In this document: positions 61,066 through 64,000 of the stretch, piece by piece
Layout of the letters: each line of letters starts with the position of its first letter
Numbering within the stretch: the stretch's first letter is position 1
NCBI RefSeq assembly: GCF_000739735.1
Contig: NZ_BBJF01000006.1
Span: 310,001-374,000, forward strand
Reading direction: 5' to 3'
DNA: 64,000 nucleotides
DNA from: Paraburkholderia ginsengisoli NBRC 100965
GTDB taxonomy: Bacteria; Pseudomonadota; Gammaproteobacteria; Burkholderiales; Burkholderiaceae
Notes under the pieces: generated by a model
What the model was told of the DNA's origin: nothing
Databases searched by the model: none
Seen by the model: the letters and a program-made list of their open reading frames with translations, nothing else
Made by a program: the position numbers and the translations under genes

Positions 61066-62529
61066 ATGACCCATTCCATTCATGGCAGGCAACGCTGGCT
61101 CGCGCTGATCGTCCTGTGCCTCGGCGTGTTGATGATCGTGCTCGACACCACGATCGTGAACGTCGCGCTGCCGTCGATCGCGGCGGACCTCGGCTTCACC
61201 GAGACCGCGCTGGTCTGGGTCGTCAACGCGTACATGCTGACGTTCGGCGGCTGTCTGCTGCTCGGCGGCCGGCTCGGCGATCTGTACGGACACCGCAAGC
61301 TGTTCCTCGGCGGCATTACGTTGTTCACGCTCGCGTCGCTCGCTTGCGGGATGGCGAACTCGCAAATCCTGCTGATCGCCGCGCGCGCCGTGCAGGGTTT
61401 GGGCGGTGCGATTGTCTCGGCGGTCTCGCTGTCGCTGATCATGAATCTGTTCACCGAACCCGCCGAGCGCGCAAAAGCGATGGGCGTGTATGGCTTCGTC
61501 TGCGCGGGCGGCGGCAGCATCGGCGTGCTGCTCGGCGGCTTGCTCACCAACCTGCTGAGCTGGCATTGGATCTTTCTCGTCAACCTGCCGATCGGTGTTG
61601 CCGTGTACGCGCTGTGTGTCACGCTGCTGCCGTCCGGGCGCGGCCATGCTCACGGCGAGCGGCTCGATGTGGCCGGCGCGGTGACCGTCACCGCGTCGCT
61701 GATGCTCGCCGTCTACGCGGTGGTCAACGGCAACGAAGCGGGCTGGGCCTCGGCGCAGACGCTCGGCTTGCTGCTCGTCGCGCTCGCATTGCTGGGCACG
61801 TTCCTGATGATCGAAGCGCGGGTCCGGCATCCGTTGATGCCGCTCGGCTTGTTCCGCTTGCGCAATGTCGCGACCGCGAACGTGGTCGGCGTGCTGTGGG
61901 CCGCCGCGATGTTCGCGTGGTTCTTCATCTCCGCGTTGTACCTGCAACGCGTGCTCGGCTACCGGCCGTTGCAGGTCGGTCTCGCGTTCCTGCCCGCCAA
62001 CCTGATCATGGGATTCTTTTCGCTCGGGCTGTCGGCGCGCGTGGTGATGCGCTTCGGTTTGCGTCGTCCGCTGGCGGTCGGTCTGCTGGTCGCCGCGTGC
62101 GGTCTCGCATGGTTCGCGCGCGCACCGGTCGACGGCAGCTTCGTGCCCGACGTGCTGCCCGGCATGATCCTGCTCGGCTTCGGCGCGGGCATCGCGTTTA
62201 ATCCGATGCTGCTCGCCGCGATGAGCGACGTCGATCCGGCCGATTCGGGCCTCGCGTCCGGCATCGTCAATACGTCGTTCATGATGGGCGGCGCGCTCGG
62301 CCTCGCAGTGCTCGCGAGTCTCGCGGCCGCGCGCAGCGACGCGCTGCACGCGTCGGTCGGCGCGACGGCGGCGCTCAACAGCGGCTATCACGTGGCGTTT
62401 CTGTTCGGCGCGATTTTCGCGGCCGCAGCCGGTGTGCTCGGCGGCCTGCTGTTGCGCTCGGGCCGGCCCGGCGACGCGGGCGCGCCTTCGCGGGCTGCTG
62501 GCAACGCGGCGGCGACGGAACACTACTGA
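61066..62529 (+). CDS. DHA2-type MFS drug-export protein (EmrB/QacA family)
   Basis: A 487-aa exporter with fourteen predicted spans, start ATG 61066 (11 residues of extra in-frame lead rejected). LIVLCLGVLMIVLDTTIVNVALPSIAADLGFTETALVWVVNAYMLTFGGCLLLGGRLGDLYGHRKLF carries motif A and the LDTTIVNVALP signature of the 14-TMS drug:H+ antiporters. AVQGLGGAIVSAVSLSLI is motif C-like. No membrane-fusion partner gene is in the window, so it may act alone. It is followed by an AraC-type gene that may regulate it. Confidence 0.9.
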   Translation: MTHSIHGRQRWLALIVLCLGVLMIVLDTTIVNVALPSIAADLGFTETALVWVVNAYMLTFGGCLLLGGRLGDLYGHRKLFLGGITLFTLASLACGMANSQILLIAARAVQGLGGAIVSAVSLSLIMNLFTEPAERAKAMGVYGFVCAGGGSIGVLLGGLLTNLLSWHWIFLVNLPIGVAVYALCVTLLPSGRGHAHGERLDVAGAVTVTASLMLAVYAVVNGNEAGWASAQTLGLLLVALALLGTFLMIEARVRHPLMPLGLFRLRNVATANVVGVLWAAAMFAWFFISALYLQRVLGYRPLQVGLAFLPANLIMGFFSLGLSARVVMRFGLRRPLAVGLLVAACGLAWFARAPVDGSFVPDVLPGMILLGFGAGIAFNPMLLAAMSDVDPADSGLASGIVNTSFMMGGALGLAVLASLAAARSDALHASVGATAALNSGYHVAFLFGAIFAAAAGVLGGLLLRSGRPGDAGAPSRAAGNAAATEHY

Positions 62530-62632
62530 GCCGCGCGCCCTCAGCGCAGACCCGGTTGCAGAACAGCAAGCGCGATCAAACACGACGGTTCGTTGGTGGC
62601 TATGCTGGCTTCATGCACACGTGAGAGCCGAT

Positions 62633-63466
62633 ATGAACCCGGTTGGTAAGGCACTCTGGTTTATCGAAAGCCACTTCGCGGACGCGTTGACGCTCGACGA
62701 CATCGCCCGCTGTGGATGCGTGTCGCGCTTTCACATGGCGCGCGCGTTCGAAGCGGCCACCAGCTTGCCGGTGATGCGCTACGTGCGCGCGCGTCGTCTG
62801 AGCGAAGCGGCGCGATGCCTCGCCGACGGCGCGCCCGATATCCTCGCGGTCGCCATCGACGCCGGCTACGGCTCTCACGAAGCATTCACGCGCGCGTTTC
62901 GCGAGCAATTCGGACTCACGCCCGAAGCGCTGCGCGCGCGTGGCCAGCTCGACAACATCGCCATCGTGGAGCCGATCAAAATGGACGAAACCTTACTCAC
63001 GCATCTGGAGCCGCCGCGTTTCGAAGACAGCAAGCCGTTTCTCGTCGCGGGACTGAGCGAGCGCTATACGTGCGATACCAGCACGGCGATTCCATCGCAA
63101 TGGCAGCGCTTCGGCGCGTACTTCGGCAAGGTGCCGGGACAAGTGGGCGGCGTGGCGTATGGCGTGTGCTACAACGCCGACGACGCGGGCAATTTCGATT
63201 ATCTGTGCGGCGTGGAAGTCGGCGATTTTTCGGCGCTGCCGGCGGACTTGAGCCGCGTGCGGATCGCTGCGCAACGGTATGCGGTGTTCAGCCATCGCGA
63301 GCATATTTCGACGATCCGACGGACGTGGAATACGATCTGGAATCAGTGGCTGCCGGCGTCGGGGCACGCGCCCGCGGATGCGCCGAACTTCGAGCGCTAT
63401 GACGAGAAGTTCGATCCGGTCAGTGGGATGGGCGGCCTGGAGATCTGGTTGCCGCTGAAGAGTTGA
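62633..63466 (+). CDS. AraC-family regulator with GyrI-like effector domain
   Basis: A 277-aa regulator starting at ATG 62633. Two helix-turn-helix units occupy residues about 5-105 (ALTLDDIARCGCVSRFHMARAFEAATSLPVMRYVRARRLSEAARCL; ILAVAIDAGYGSHEAFTRAFREQFGLTPEALR). The rest is a GyrI-like/BmrR small-molecule domain (FLVAGLSERYTCDTSTAIPSQWQRFGAYFGKVPG; AAQRYAVFSHREHISTIRRTWNTIWNQWLPASG). Such proteins sense toxic compounds and activate efflux pumps, which fits the exporter gene ending 103 bases upstream. Confidence 0.9.
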   Translation: MNPVGKALWFIESHFADALTLDDIARCGCVSRFHMARAFEAATSLPVMRYVRARRLSEAARCLADGAPDILAVAIDAGYGSHEAFTRAFREQFGLTPEALRARGQLDNIAIVEPIKMDETLLTHLEPPRFEDSKPFLVAGLSERYTCDTSTAIPSQWQRFGAYFGKVPGQVGGVAYGVCYNADDAGNFDYLCGVEVGDFSALPADLSRVRIAAQRYAVFSHREHISTIRRTWNTIWNQWLPASGHAPADAPNFERYDEKFDPVSGMGGLEIWLPLKS

Positions 63467-63553
63467 CGCGCGTGATGGCCGGTTTGCGTCGGGATACGTG
63501 AACGGGCACGTGATGCGGGATAGCCGCCGTCGCCGTGCCCGATCCGTGTGATA

Positions 63554-64000
63554 TCAACTTTGGCTGCGCGAGCATTCCGGCACGTCAGTCAAAGCGACTG
63601 CCGGATTCGAATAACGGGCGCGCACTTGCGGCAAGCGAGTGACCATCCATATTCCGCTGCAGACGAGAACCAACGCCACGAGATTCTTCAGCTCCATGAT
63701 GTTCTCGTTCAACCAGATCGCGGACAACGCGGTGCCGAACACGGGCACCAGGAAATTGAAAACAGTCACCCTGCCGACCTGGTTGTATTTCAGGAGCAAG
63801 CTCCACAACGTGAAGGCCACCGCCGAGAGAACGGCGAGATATCCGAGCAAGGCCGCCGATCCCGGCGTGAATGCGCTCAGCGTTCCGCCTGTCGTATAAC
63901 CCGCCGCCAACAGCACTACGCCGCCAAATCCCAATTGATAGCCGGTCATCACCATGACGTCCATGCCCTGCGAAATGCGCTTTCCGTAAATCGACGCGGC
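63554..64000 (-). CDS. EamA/DMT-superfamily transporter, C-terminal part
   Basis: Only the C-terminal part, about 149 residues, is in the window; the gene continues past 64000 and has no start here. AASIYGKRISQGMDVMVMTGYQLGFGGVVLLAAGY, ALLGYLAVLSAVAFTLWSLLLKYNQVGRVTVFNFLVPVFGTALSAIWLNENIMELKNLVALVLVCSGIWMVTRL contains the four or five spans of the second EamA repeat, with the conserved PVFGTALSAIWLNE block. It exports or exchanges small metabolites across the inner membrane. It is convergent with the AraC gene. Confidence 0.88.
   Translation of the reverse strand, partial: AASIYGKRISQGMDVMVMTGYQLGFGGVVLLAAGYTTGGTLSAFTPGSAALLGYLAVLSAVAFTLWSLLLKYNQVGRVTVFNFLVPVFGTALSAIWLNENIMELKNLVALVLVCSGIWMVTRLPQVRARYSNPAVALTDVPECSRSQS

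Noticed and set aside
61030..62583. 517-codon minus-strand open frame opposite the DHA2 exporter
   Set aside because: Arg/Glu/His/Gln-rich translation with no family pattern; it mirrors a clearly real MFS gene and results from high GC.

Overview
The window is GC-rich, almost fully coding chromosomal DNA from a beta-proteobacterium of the Burkholderiaceae, most likely Paraburkholderia or a close relative. The assignment rests on gene content: four small exported proteins of the DUF4148 kind or related to it, two general porins, many IclR, LysR, GntR and MarR regulators, large aromatic and amino-acid catabolic operons, and the anthraniloyl-CoA pathway. I saw no phage genes, insertion sequences, CRISPR arrays, rRNA or tRNA.

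Layout. 1-2.3 kb: nitroreductase-like protein behind a Fur-box-like palindrome, an unrecognised protein, and a degenerate phosphopantetheinyl-transferase-like protein. 2.3-7.4 kb: flavin monooxygenase, DUF2783 partner and an MBL-fold protein, divergent from two overlapping iclR genes, with a palindrome in the shared promoter region. 7.4-13.7 kb: a sugar or polyol ABC importer with SDR dehydrogenase and RpiR-type regulator, arranged as two divergent arms. 13.7-20.3 kb: DUF1330 protein, a nitrilase-fold protein lacking its catalytic Cys, a LysR regulator, two adjacent exported small proteins sharing one C-terminal signature, an exported alpha/beta hydrolase, a Tat-exported beta-propeller and another LysR regulator. 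20.7-25.6 kb: CoA transferase, enoyl-CoA hydratase and MFS carrier operon, facing an exported lyase of the argininosuccinate-lyase superfamily. 25.7-38 kb: envelope and housekeeping accessory genes (glycine-zipper protein, Tat purple acid phosphatase, GGDEF-EAL protein, MFS carrier, M30-like lipoprotein protease, two DUF4148 proteins, porin).

38-60 kb looks like one metabolic block. On the minus strand a probable operon carries an HpaI-type aldolase, a class I aminotransferase, a porin, a class V (kynureninase-like) PLP enzyme, an APC amino-acid permease, and both subunits of an indolepyruvate:ferredoxin oxidoreductase, followed by a cyclase/formamidase-family gene. A divergent GntR regulator sits beside two copies of one palindrome. 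A DUF161 membrane protein separates this from a plus-strand operon for anthranilate breakdown through anthraniloyl-CoA: monooxygenase/reductase fusion, SDR, MarR regulator, enoyl-CoA hydratase, acyl-CoA dehydrogenase, thioesterase, RidA protein, aminobenzoate-CoA ligase and a dienelactone-hydrolase/NTF2-like fusion. The two operons share a nearly identical 18-bp promoter segment. Together they suggest uptake and catabolism of tryptophan, kynurenine or related arylamines, with anthranilate passed to the CoA pathway.

60-64 kb: glutathione transferase, DHA2-type MFS exporter, AraC-GyrI regulator, and the C-terminal part of an EamA transporter cut by the window edge. Function names come from motif and family recognition only; no alignment or database search was run.
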